From assembly GCF_020921035.1 (NCBI RefSeq), contig NC_063156.1:27638283-27702282 (forward strand): a DNA stretch of 64,000 nucleotides, in the 5' to 3' direction. Below, one piece after another: positions 1 through 11,223 of this stretch. Within the stretch, counting starts at the first letter, position 1, and every line of letters begins with the position of its first letter. The notes beneath the pieces are model-generated. The model was not told where the DNA came from, searched no databases, and saw nothing but the letters and a program-made list of their open reading frames with translations. Position numbers and translations under genes: made by a program. Source of the DNA: Rhodamnia argentea. Taxonomy: Eukaryota > Streptophyta > Magnoliopsida > Myrtales > Myrtaceae.

Positions 1-1116
1 TTGAAGGGGGGAAAAATCACAAGATGGCCGAATCGTTGCGCAAATTATAGCATATCACTTCTCTTCTAGCATCTCCCACAAACACGGGCATGCATTCAAA
101 GGTTAAATGAAGTCCCACTTTAGGAGCTTTCCGTTGGAAGCTTGAGAACCTCGACACCTCAACTGTTCCCGACTCCAGCTAACGGGATTCAATCTTCAAG
201 AGACAAATCACAAAACAGGATGTGCTTAGAGTTGCCGCGGTACTATAGTGAGCTCCAAGGAATCCGCGACTTGGTGGTTGCTCGATGCCATCTACAATGC
301 GTGATCCTGCGGTCTTGAAGTTGACACGGTTGGACACGAACAATCCGATTTGGAGACAACCTACATGAACTCACAAAATAAGAGACGTGAAGAGGGTCGA
401 TTCAGGTGGCGGCGCTGGAGATTACATGAAAACAACTGTATGACCATTGACAAAGCCTAAGAACTGATACTGCCAATAGGGACAAAGGGGCTTTCTTCAC
501 CCTACCTCACCATTATGCTAGACAGAATTAAAACAGAGTACCTCTACCACCCACCTGAACTTCATACGGCCAGCAGAAGAGTAATTAGAACGTAAGCCTC
601 AAAGAAATACATCGAAACATGTCCTACGTGCCACTGAATTAGAATTTTCTGCAAGCCAAGATCCCAAATCAAACCAGTTCCTATTACGCTTTCTGTATCT
701 GTCTGCTAGTTATTTGTCAGTATTCTACCTCTAGAGCTGGAGTTCTCAATACCAGCCAAGATTAAAAGCAAGCATCTCCGCTTAGCATCAAGCGACTCAG
801 AAGGTATAGTAAGCTCTTATCCCATCTCACAATTGCATTTGCAGATAGTTCTATTAATATTAGATGTTGATGTCCAGTGAGGACTTCTGAATTGAATGCA
901 GTGCTCTGATTATTAAAATCAAAGTCTTCTGCAAGAGACCACCTTAACAGATGTTTCACAATCACAATGGTCCAGACTAAAGACCAGATCATCACTGTTA
1001 AAAAGTGCCACCGTTTTCCACAGATTCATGGGAAAACTAACTTAGTGTTTGCTAAACCAGGAAAAGAACAACAATAGCATATTATAAGTTTATTGTTGAT
1101 GAATTCAGGAGCTCAC

Positions 1117-1295
1117 CTTACTAATCATGAAGAAGCTTGCAGTGAGCTTAGTGCCAAGTTTGTTAATCGCATCTCTAAACTTGTGTAATCCTCTTCTTAT
1201 TGTAAACCTGATGCGAGATTCTAGCATACCCTGTAGTTGGCCAACCTCATCACAAACAATATGAGGAAGATCACTAGCCATGATACACCATAGAC
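1117..1295 (-). CDS. Possible exon of an unidentified minus-strand gene
   Basis: Read on the minus strand, this 179-nt block is bounded by a good acceptor (TTTGCAG just above 1295) and donor (AAG|GTGAGC just below 1117). One frame is open throughout and holds an ATG at 1281, giving 55 codons of a basic, amphipathic sequence with no family I recognise. Further minus-strand open stretches lie at 1733-2011 and 762-995, but I could not join them into a convincing protein. The position, head to head with DOHH across about 0.6 kb, fits a divergent gene. It could equally be a non-coding leader or chance. Confidence is low. Confidence 0.25.
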
Positions 1296-2029
1296 CTGCA
1301 AATACATGAGTAAAACTTCTGCTAAGATAAAAATTTATGCTAATAATGCTGTAACTTATGCTTTAAAATCATATACCTGGTTTGTGTGTGTTTGTGTATT
1401 TAGCTTTAGAGATAGCAAACTTCCCCCTTCTTCGAAGAGGATACTTTATAGTGTCATTGAATTCAACTATTTTCTGTCTATTCACAGGAAAACAAAGCCG
1501 GCAAAACCGATCGTACCGCTTATAGGAAAAAGCTTTAGTCCCGCAAAGATTGAACTGCAAAAACATATCTCATAAGTAAAGCTTCCCAGGAGCCCATCTG
1601 CGCCTCGTTGGAGGAGCTCTGATAACTTTCTCAAAGGGATATAGATCAGACTTCACTCATCAAACTTCTATATTTATCGCCACCCGAACCGCATAAGAAA
1701 TTCAAGAATCCCAAAACCACGACACCCTGAGATCAATCAAATCCCAAATGCACCATCACCGGCATCACCCCAATCACAGGTTTTGGCACAATCCCAAGAA
1801 CAACAAAATCACACCCGCGAAATCGGAAACAACTCACGCACGCAAAGACGAACAAAGGAACAAGGGAAGACATAGGGGCGCCGAGGCGAATCGCACCTCT
1901 ATTTCGAGGGCCATCATGAGGACCTCCAATTGCCGACGCATCAGATCTCCCTCCATGAAATCCCACCTGAAATCCGCCGAACCAGACCAAACCCAAGAAG
2001 GAAAACATCACACAGCAGAAATGGTCATT

Positions 2030-2619
2030 CTATGTTACTTGTTTACCTAAGGCGTTACGGGGAAAAGAACGAGGAGGAGTGGAGAGATCGAATTGAAGAG
2101 CTTAAACGACAAAAAAAAAAAAAAACGAAACAGAAAGACAGACGGAGGAGAGCAGGAGAAAGATGGAAGATTTGCTTACATGGTGTGATGGAGAAGGAGA
2201 GAATTCACTTCAGTGGAGAGGAGAAGGTCGGAGTGGACCTGTTGAGCCTGTCTGCGTGCGGCATACCTCGTCGTCGCATCGCACTCGCACTGCACTGCAC
2301 TGCACTGGACCGATCTCCTTCTCCATTTTTCTCTCTCTCCGCGCGCGATCAAACTAGGGTTTTGAAATGTGAGCACTGAGCAGTGTAGTGAGCAACCTAG
2401 CGTCGTGGGCTTTGTTTTTTCGGGCTATCAGCTGAAAGCTAATGACACCGGCCCGTATTCGAAATGACACCCGCTCCTATCGAACAGTCAGGCCCGGCTC
2501 AGTACTCAATTTGAGGTCGGGTGGGGGGGCGGGCCGGGTGTCCCCTTTGCCCCTACTCTCTGGGCGTGCCTGGGTGGGTTTAGCGTCTCTCTGTCTCTCG
2601 CTCGCTCACGGAGGATTCA
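2030..2619. promoter_or_regulatory. Promoter and 5' leader region of DOHH, possibly bidirectional
   Basis: This gene-free stretch precedes the DOHH start. It contains a telo-box-like AGGGTTT at 2356-2362 (plus-strand sense; AAACCCT on the minus strand), CT-rich leader sequence at 2575-2610 and a GC-rich block at 2518-2545. No clear TATA box was seen, which suits a housekeeping gene. Open frames on both sides read away from it, so a shared promoter is an inference. Confidence 0.4.
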
Positions 2620-5600
2620 ATGGGGGAGTTCGCCGACGGCGACGACAAGTGCTTCATGGCGTCGCCGGACGTGGAGAGATTCCTCTGCGACCGCTTGCTC
2701 GACTCGAATCAGCCGATCTCGGAGCGATTCAGAGCCCTCTTCTCTCTCCGCAACCTCAAAGGCCCTGCACCGCGCACTGCCCTCGTCCAAGGTTCTTTGT
2801 CTCTTTTTCTGCTTTTCTTTTTAAGCTTTGCGCGCATTAATTTGGGTGTCCGCCTTGGGAGTTTTGAAGGGAACGCCATATTGCGATGCCCCTGTCACCC
2901 AGGGCGGCGTGTACTTAGCAGCCCGAAGGCTGTCTGTTGTTAATAGCTTGGAAAGCCATGTCTTTCTGGTGCTGCATACCAATTCTCGGCGTCTTATAGA
3001 AATCAGGGTTGTTATGGTTGAATTTGGAGGTGAGTGGAAATTAATCATGTCCCTGTGATAGCATTTCGAGCATATGATGCTGTCACCTTGATGGGTTGTG
3101 GCTGATGAAAATGGTTTAATGAGATCATAGGTGGCAACACGATGGGATTGGCAGTGGTTGGGTTTCTGGCTTTTTTATTGCACTGTCCTGAGGCCTTCCC
3201 TAGAACTTATGCTTCTGTCCTACGTTTGCAGAGTAGTCATACAACTATCTGTAGGATGAAACTCTCGTGAGAATTAGATATTAAACGATTGAGTGGTTCT
3301 GGTTCCTTTTGTTATTAGAAAGGTGAGGGAAATCACAAAAATTTGGAACGAAATGAAAGGTGCATACTTTCTGCGATTGGTGAGTGCTGCTTAATCTTGA
3401 GGGAAACCTGAGAACATATAATGAGGTCAAGTTTGCATTAGCGAAGGATTTTGGACAATCAAACATCAACTCATGCATAGAGCAAGTGAAATTGGGAGAT
3501 GAGGTATTAGATGGCAGAAACTAGTTCAAGGTGTTTTAAACACTTGAAATGATGTCTCATAGATGTTTCTATTTTGGAAGGTGCTTTAAACATTAGCAAC
3601 CTGTATATGTTTAATGAATTTGAAAATTTGAACAGTTTCTTTTAGTAACTCTTATTGTACTAATCAAAAGTAAGTGGACAATGTGTTTTTATAACGAATA
3701 TTCATGTGAAAAGGAGTGAATAAGACTCGCAAGTATGCAAAATTATGTGCACAAGATTATGGACCTAACTTTAAATATTATGCTTCAAATGGAACTTGGA
3801 AGATGTGGTATCAAATATACGTTTAGTTAGCTCCACTCTACAAAGGAAGAGGAGGCTTGTTAATGTGTTGAGGCCATTTATCATCTGAAGGAATGACATT
3901 GATATACTATCAGAGTTCTCATGAGTTTTTCCCTCTCGTGCTATTAACAGCAACAAGGGATCCGTCAAATTTGTTGGCACATGAAGCAGCATTTGCATTG
4001 GGACAGATGCAAGATGTGGATGCAATCCCTGCTTTAGAGGCTGTTCTCAATGATCTTTCCTTGCACCCTATTGTCCGCCACGAGGTTGGGTTTTGGTACA
4101 TTTTCCATTAGATACATTGTCTTATAGGGTATTTTAACCTCCTTGGAGTCAAGAAGATTACTCATGTTTCTCCACTCTTTTAATGGCGCAGGCAGCAGAA
4201 GCTCTTGGCGCAATTGGCTTGGAGACAAATGTTCCTATCCTGGAACATAGTTTGGCTCGTGATCCAGCTCAAGAGGTTCGAGAAACATGTGAATTGGCTC
4301 TTAGCCGAATCAAACAACTGAAAGCTGCCAACTCTGATGATGATTCTTCTACGACCGAGAGATCACCTTTTATGTCGGTTGACCCTGCTCCACCTGCTTC
4401 ATCTTGTTCGTCTATTGGTCATCTCAGGTTCATACAGCTACTGTCATCAAGATGGGCGTTTTCCGTTTTTATTCATTTTGCTGGTTGACTATGCTGTCTT
4501 TTTCTTTATAGGGAAGTTCTTCTGGATGAAGAAAGAGGCATGCATGACCGTTATGCAGCTCTTTTTGCTCTTAGGAATCATGGTGGAGATGAAGCCATTA
4601 CGGCTATAATTGATTCTTTGGGGGCAAATAGTGCTCTTCTCCGTCACGAGGTTAGTAAATAATCCAATTGTGGCACTTGTCACGACAACTTTTTCGAGGA
4701 GGTTTAATTATCTCGCTTTGCTTTCTCTTGTACTCTTCTTTCTCTATTAAAAACCGTGTATTAGATACTGTGGGTTGTCTTTAAATTCACCATGAACAAC
4801 TTCCACTTGCTGCAAGTAAAACTTTTATTTGCAGCTGATTGCGATTGTGCTTGTAAAGTTGTAGCTAACTTTGGATTCTTTGTTATTGATGGTAATCTTT
4901 AAATTAGGTTATTAATTTAAGGTGAAGATGAGGGGACGCATAAGTTATTTGATGAGGCTTTGCTTTGTCGCCTCATTGAACATTTTTAAAATCTAGGTAA
5001 ATTGTTTTGTGTCATATGCAGGTTGCTTACGTTTTGGGCCAGTTGCAAGATAAAACTGCGTCAGCTGAACTCTCAAACATTCTTAGAAAAACAGATGAGC
5101 ATCCAATGGTTAGACATGAAGCCGCTGAGGCCCTTGGATCAATTGCAGGTCTGATTTGCTTTCATGACTTTCTAGTATGGTTTTTGATAATAGGAACAGG
5201 AAGGGAAGTTTTCTATTTGGTTTTACCCAATTCATTAGCTGGTAATGAAGTCTCGAGAGGATCCAGCAGTTGAGAAGAACCTTATTTTGCTAGGAATGTA
5301 CTTGTGATCATGTCCCTTGTCTGCTTTTGTAGGATGATTTTAATGGGGTTAAGTTGGTGAGGGTTTTCAGAATGACCGTGCCTTGGAATAATACATTTGG
5401 ACAAGGCTGATGCTTTTGCTATTTGGTGCTAGTTACACGTAGAATTTAGAACTTGTCTTATTTCAAGTCTCTGGGTCAGTTTTCAGGATCAACTGTGGGG
5501 GGCTGTTTAGTCATAGCTTCCTTTCATTGTTGGATGTATCGCATCGCCATAGCTCTTGTTTGTGGATTTTTACTGATTCTCATAATAAATGAAGCTCCAA

Positions 5601-6184
5601 TCTTACTTTTAGTTTTTCTAGTATCCATTTCGAACCCCTAGATAAGTCTTACAGCCTGGCAGATCTTTTTTTCCATCCTTTTCCTTACATTTGTAGTGAA
5701 AGATGATATTCAATCCCTTCCTTCTGAAGTAGCTTTATTGCTTGCATGGTTCCTTCCACTTCATTTGCTGTCATTAGCAATTATTCTGTTTATGCTGTTA
5801 AAGTACTCCACTACTTAACAACTAGTGCTAGAACAAGGAGATGAGATGTTTGGCTGTTTAGTGCAAGATTATATACCTTTTGCAAATCTCATTTTCCACT
5901 ATTGATATTACAGCATGTTATCTTGGCCGACATATCTAATGAAGTTTGTCTTGATAGATGACCAAAGCGTGGCACTTCTTGAGGAATTTTCCAAGGATCC
6001 CGAGCCTCTAGTTTCTCAAAGTTGTGAAGTTGCTCTCAGCATGCTTGAATTTGAAAGATCGGGAAAATCCTTTGAGGTATTTTTTTACATATCACATCAC
6101 AGTCCTCAACTTCTTAGTTGGAAGGGTGCTAAACTATCGTTTGTTCTGCAGTATCTGTATATGGAAGCTCCTCAAGTGCAATGA
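2620..6184 (+). CDS. DOHH: Deoxyhypusine hydroxylase (HEAT-repeat di-iron enzyme)
   Basis: This enzyme hydroxylates deoxyhypusine on eIF5A, the last step of hypusine formation, in the cytosol. Seven exons: 2620-2791, 3951-4084, 4192-4427, 4512-4650, 5022-5148, 5958-6076, 6152-6184. They join in frame to 960 nt, 319 aa, close to the family's usual 300-330. The product is two blocks of HEAT-like repeats. The four iron-ligand His-Glu pairs are all visible: H68-E69, H101-E102, H226-E227 and H259-E260. The 33-residue spacing inside each half is that expected of the family. A Ser/Asp-rich linker (about residues 135-165) joins the halves. The start was chosen because its exon begins a leader typical of the plant enzyme and is in frame with every downstream exon. 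Nothing suggests decay. Identification is firm; exon edges rest on splice consensus and family continuity. Confidence 0.95.
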
Positions 6185-7440
6185 AGCATGCACTGAGCTG
6201 GATTCTCGTCGGTGTGTTCTCCATGGCCTCATAGTTAGTACGATACCTGGGTGAAGGTAATTTATTCATATGTCTGAGCATAGAGTTGAGGGAGGATTGC
6301 TCGGTAGAGTACATCTGAGAATTTTGAGTTTTTAACTGAATCTGACAGATTTGTCAAATACGTGACCATGGCAAAACTGATTGAGGAAAATAATAAAGCA
6401 AATTTACTTGAGCAAATGTATTGAGTTGTGGCATTTGGGATCTATCGACACTCACAATGAGATCGTGGTGACTGAAAAATGGTGTTTCTCTTGTTTATGT
6501 GGGTGCACCAAAGTAGATCTTGAGTATGTAGACAGAACTATAAATCTTCTGAATTTGTAGTGTCTGCTCTGGTATTTTTTCAAGCGACATGGCTCAGTTC
6601 TGTTCATTAGAGTTTGAATGAAGCATTGCTCATGTGAGCTGCAAAACATGGTCCCAGTCCAGACTACTGGAAAAAGGTATAGATGTTAGCCCGAGCATCA
6701 TGACTCAAGGACTAATTATCGTGGCTGTTGGGCACTCTTCGTGTTCATGATAGTTAAAAAGGTCAGATGTTTCTGAATTCGTTTCTAAGACTGTTGAAAC
6801 TTAGAAGACCTTTGACATTGATGGGAGCATACAAATTCTCGAATCAGTAATGTATGATTTGGAAGCAAACTACAAAGATGGATGTGAGTTGGAAATTCCA
6901 AAGTATGATTAAGTAGGCAGCGGTGATTCTCTGTTTTTCATGCACACTCAAGGGACTCGCCACTCCTTGCCTCTTCGGGGAGTCCCTGGCCGAAAAGAGT
7001 AGTAGTAGTATGTAACCATTTTGCCTCTGCACCTCCCGATAGTATGCAAAAACGGAGAAGAAGACTGATTCTAGCCATACAAAACACAGAAAGGTGAATT
7101 TAATTTTGCCCCAGTTCTTAAGTTTAGGTCTAGGGCTTGAGGAACATTTTTGATTCAGCCCTAGTTCGTGAATTTGGGGGCAAACAAATGGCTGAAGCGA
7201 CGTGGTTTTGCACCTCTTTTGGTGACTTCGTTTTGCCGATGAGCCATGTCAAACGCTTTTATGTTAAATTATTGCCACAGCGAATTTTCCTGCCACACAA
7301 ATCGCTGATGTCACCAAAGTGATCGACTCTTTTATCAAAGTGGCAATAATTTTATAAATAATACGTTATGTCATTTGCGCTATCTTTTATAAATAATATA
7401 ATATTTTTTTTAAGGAAGGAGTCTTGCTTGTCTAGTTAAA
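6185..7440. other. DOHH 3' UTR and spacer, no gene seen
   Basis: AT-rich sequence with only short chance reading frames. The first few hundred bases presumably hold the DOHH 3' UTR and poly(A) site. No RNA gene or repeat unit was recognised. Confidence 0.5.
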
Positions 7441-7446
7441 AAAATA

Positions 7447-7994
7447 GAAAAATTTACCAAAGAAATCCTAAACTTATTTCAATTATGCTAATTCAATTAT
7501 AAACTTATTTTTCACCGATTCAACCTAAAGTCTTTTAAAATTATATTAATTTAATCTATTCGACTAATTTTTACTAGCTGGCGACATAATATTTTAATAT
7601 TTTTTTATTTTTTTTTTTTTTTTTTTTTCTTCCCTTCTCTCTTCTTCCTCAAAGCAATCGTCGGACCTCGGCGATCGACCAAAGGGATGACCAACTTTTG
7701 CCATGGCCAAGCGAGGACGGTCGAGCCTCGTTGGCCGTCTCTCTTGCGGGTCGACGAGCTCCGATGACCACTGGAGGAAGAAGAGGGAAGGGAAAAAGAA
7801 AAAAAAAGAAAAAAAAATAAAAATATTCAAAAATATTTTAAAATATTGTGTCGTCGCCGGCGGATCGAAATTTGTCGGATTGACTTAATTAGCACAATAG
7901 CAAAATTTTTAGAATTGAATCTATAAAAAAAAAAAGTTTAGAACTGAATTGATACAATTGTAAAAAGTTTAGGACTTTTTTTGATAATTTTTCC
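7447..7994. mobile_element. Hairpin-type Mutator-like non-autonomous element with GC-rich centre (copy A)
   Basis: The left end starts GAAAAATTTACCAAAGAAAT and the right end is its imperfect reverse complement, finishing near TGATAATTTTTCC. Both arms are built of degenerate short units of the kind also seen in the elements near 24.3, 25.3 and 53.1 kb. The arms enclose a GC-rich centre at about 7640-7800 flanked by T- and A-runs. No transposase is encoded. No clean target-site duplication was found, so exact ends are uncertain. Confidence 0.55.
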
Positions 7995-8630
7995 AAAGAA
8001 ATAATATAACCTTCTTATTGAAGGGAGGACTGAGCAATAAGTTAAGCCCAAAATGAACGTTTGGACCGACCGTCATTACCTTTAATCTTAAGGCTGCCAA
8101 GGGACTTTTTGAGCCCAGAAAAGCCTTTGACAAAAAATGAAACGTGTTTGGTGCAACTATTTGATAATGTATTTTCAAAGAGCCTTTCTCTCAAGGCAAG
8201 GGCCGAGTAACTTCGGCTTTCTAGCATTTTTTGGCATGCTGAAACTCAAGAGCTATCCAATTGTACTCTTCCAAGCTTGCTCTCAATGACATTTTCGTTA
8301 TCCTTTAAACCACTAGAGGAAAACCACTCTTTATTATCTCTTTGCAATGCCAAAGAATCACCGATGATTGTCGAAATCGAGGCTAGCCTAGTCGCTCGAC
8401 TGGTGTCACATTTCGATGCTCGCCAAGCTCAAGACTCACCCAATTGTGTGACCTTGGAGATCTTCTAGCCCTCAAGCTCACCTTTTGTCCCCATATCTAG
8501 CATGCTTGAGGTTGTGCAATCTCAACGACAAGCCGTCGCCCGAGCTACCGAGGTCATAAGAGATATCTTTCTTTTTTTCTTTTTTAATTAAAGTTATTTA
8601 CAAGTGTAGTCTATTCCAAATGTCATTTAA
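7819..8630. repeat. 0.8-kb duplicated segment, copy 1
   Basis: Closely similar, in the same orientation, to 9979-10808. It begins inside the right arm of hairpin element A (shared ATAAAATATTCAAAAATATT) and ends at a shared GTCATTTAA. Substitutions are scattered. Copy 2 carries an extra stretch of about 20 bases near 10320-10345. No coding potential is apparent; the reading frames inside are short and not conserved between copies. Confidence 0.8.
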
Positions 8631-9978
8631 TAGGTGAAAGAGAAGAAATTGAGCTTGGGGGTTTCGCTGGGGGACGATGTCCTGACGATTACCGTGGAGC
8701 CAAATGTCGATCATGCGCTCGCCGTGGGACTTCTTGTTGTTTACGAACTATTCAACCGTAGTTTGTGACAAGTTCACCGACATGCTGTCGCGTTCGCAAA
8801 ATCACCACCACCTCTCGAAAAATTACTAACCAAGATCTGGGAAGAACGTACGTTAGCTTTCTATCCAAACTTTCATTATCCAACGTACCTTTTCAAAGTT
8901 ATCTATCCTTATTTATAGATAAGAAAGTTGCCATTCAAAAAGCACCTCTTCATGGGGTCCTCTCAAACACACCTCTTCGTGTACATTATCAAACACACCT
9001 CTTCATGGACGTATTATTACAGAACTCCCACCTGATCTTTCCAGGCCAACACGTACCAAAAGATCGAGACCCCCTTTTGAATAAAGAGGGATTTTCTATG
9101 GCCCGCCGTGTTCACCAACGGCAATTTCTATGTTTTACTAGAAGGGGCGATGTTTTCCCTCACCCACAGCGGATTACATAGCGATCGATAAGGAACAGAG
9201 CGAGAAAAGATTAGGTCGGCACGACATGTTTCCAACAATCATCTGATAATAAAGCGTGACTAACATAATTGTCTTGCTTTTTCTCTTCTTTTCAACCTCT
9301 GTCTCTTGTTCATCCTTTTCCTCTTTGTACTTTTCGAGTTGCTGCTACTTTTCTTTTGGGCCGAAAGTAGAGTGGACTTTGGGCCCACCGATGTCGGAGT
9401 AAAAGTGCGGGCCCAGTTTACGTGCGCAGTTATCATTGAGCGGTGTCCACGTCACCACATGGACAATCGGTTTTGTTTATGTTGACTTGTTCGGTAAAAA
9501 TTGTGAAAATTACCTAAATGTATGACAACAGAATAATATTCATTTATCGGGTTTGCAATTTGTCGAGAATCTAATGCTTTATATGTTGGTAATTGTCCTC
9601 GTGGATGAAGGGAGATTTGTGTTTAGGATACGTGTTTTTCTAATAATCAATCCAAAGAAGAAAAATAAAAGGGTTAATACCGCGAAAAATCTGAAATCGG
9701 CACCCATGTAATCAAATATATCCCAAATCAATTTTTGGGTCACTAAAAATTCAAAACTAGTGTACCTATAATAAATTTATGACAAATTAATTTTTGGGTC
9801 ACCTAAAACTCTAAAATAATATAGGTATGGCACGTTTACCTTAGGTTACTTCCATAAAATTTTATCTTGAAATTGCTGAGCTGAATTACACGTGGTAATA
9901 ACTCAATTGAGGTGGTAAGTCCACGTGAAAATTCGTATCTCTCTCTCTCTCTTTATTTCTTAAGTCGTAATTTGGAAA
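8631..9978. other. Spacer between the duplicated segments
   Basis: No gene recognised. A 138-codon open frame at 8765-9181 has repetitive, low-complexity composition and no recognisable motif. A remnant of the GGGTTAATACC-type repeat family (see 23544-24065) lies at about 9671-9850, and a CT-rich tract at about 9940-9952. Confidence 0.45.
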
Positions 9979-10808
9979 TAAAATATTCAAAAATATTTTA
10001 AAATATTATGTTGTCGTCGGCTGATTGGAATTCGTCGGATTGACTAAATTGGCATAGTAGCAAAAGTTTTAGAATTGAATCAATAAAAAAAAAAAAGTTT
10101 AGAACTGAATTGATACAATTGCAAAAAGCTTACGACTTTTTTTATAATTTTTTCAAAGAAATAATATAACCTTCTTATTGAAGGGAGGAGCGAGCAGTAA
10201 GTTAAGCTCAAAATGAACGTTTGGTCCGACCCTCATTACCTTTAATCTTAAGGCTGCCAAGGGACTTTTTGAGCTCAGAAAAGCCTTTGACAAAAAATGA
10301 AATGTGTTTGGTGCAACTACTCGAAAGCTCATCTGGGAAAATTTAATGTATTTTCAAAGAGCCTTTCTCTCAAGGCAAGGGCCGAGTAACTTCGGCTTTC
10401 TAGCATTTTTCGGCATGCCGAAACTCAAGAGCTATCGAATTGTACTCTTCCAAACTTGCTCTCAATGACATTTTCGTATTCCTTTAAACCACTAGAGAAA
10501 AATCACTCTTTACTATCTCTTTGCAAAGCCAAAGAATCACCGATGATTATCAAAGTCGAGGCCGGCCTAGTGGCTTGACAGGGGTCACATTTTGATGCTC
10601 GCCAAGGTCAAGGCTCACCCAATCGTGTGACCTTGGCGATCTTCTAGCCCTCAAGCTCACCTCTTGTCCCCATATTTGGCATATTTGAGGTTGTGCAATC
10701 TCAGCGACAAGCCGTCGTATGAGCTACCGATGTCATAAGAGATATCTTTTTTTGTTCTTTTTTAATTAAAGTTATTTAGAAGTGTAGTCTATTCCAAATG
10801 TCATTTAA
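9979..10808. repeat. 0.8-kb duplicated segment, copy 2
   Basis: Direct copy of 7819-8630, including the right half of hairpin element A, so the duplication happened after that element inserted. The flanks of the two copies differ on both sides. Confidence 0.8.
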
Positions 10809-11223
10809 ATCAATGTTGTTTCGTAATGGGCTTTTCAATTATAGTTTATCCAAACACAAATTGCATTGCATGAAAACTTTTTTAGTCGGAAGTCCTTCAC
10901 GTTTGTGCAAATATTTCCTAAGCACCTCCTTAATTAGAATGCAAACGGAAAAATCGATTACGGGGCCGGATCATTGAGCCGGGCCATTGGCATTTACGAC
11001 GTCGTACAATACCGTCCCGCCAGCCCCCGAGGCTTCCAGTGCAAGCCTCAACAAAGCCGCTGATCAGTATTCAGTAGCGAGTCGAGCGAGAAGTGAAGTG
11101 ACCGGGAGCGAAGGATCAACCCAGACTGCTTCTTCCTTCATGAACCGAGGCTAATCTCTACCTTCCTTCCTTCCTTCCTTCACTGGTCTTCCGCATCGGT
11201 TCTTGGCGAGGATTCGAGGAGCA

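Noticed and set aside
7819-10808. The two 0.8-kb direct repeats as LTRs of a short retrotransposon
   Set aside because: The ends lack TG...CA, no primer-binding site or polypurine tract borders the spacer, and the left edge lies inside another element's arm.
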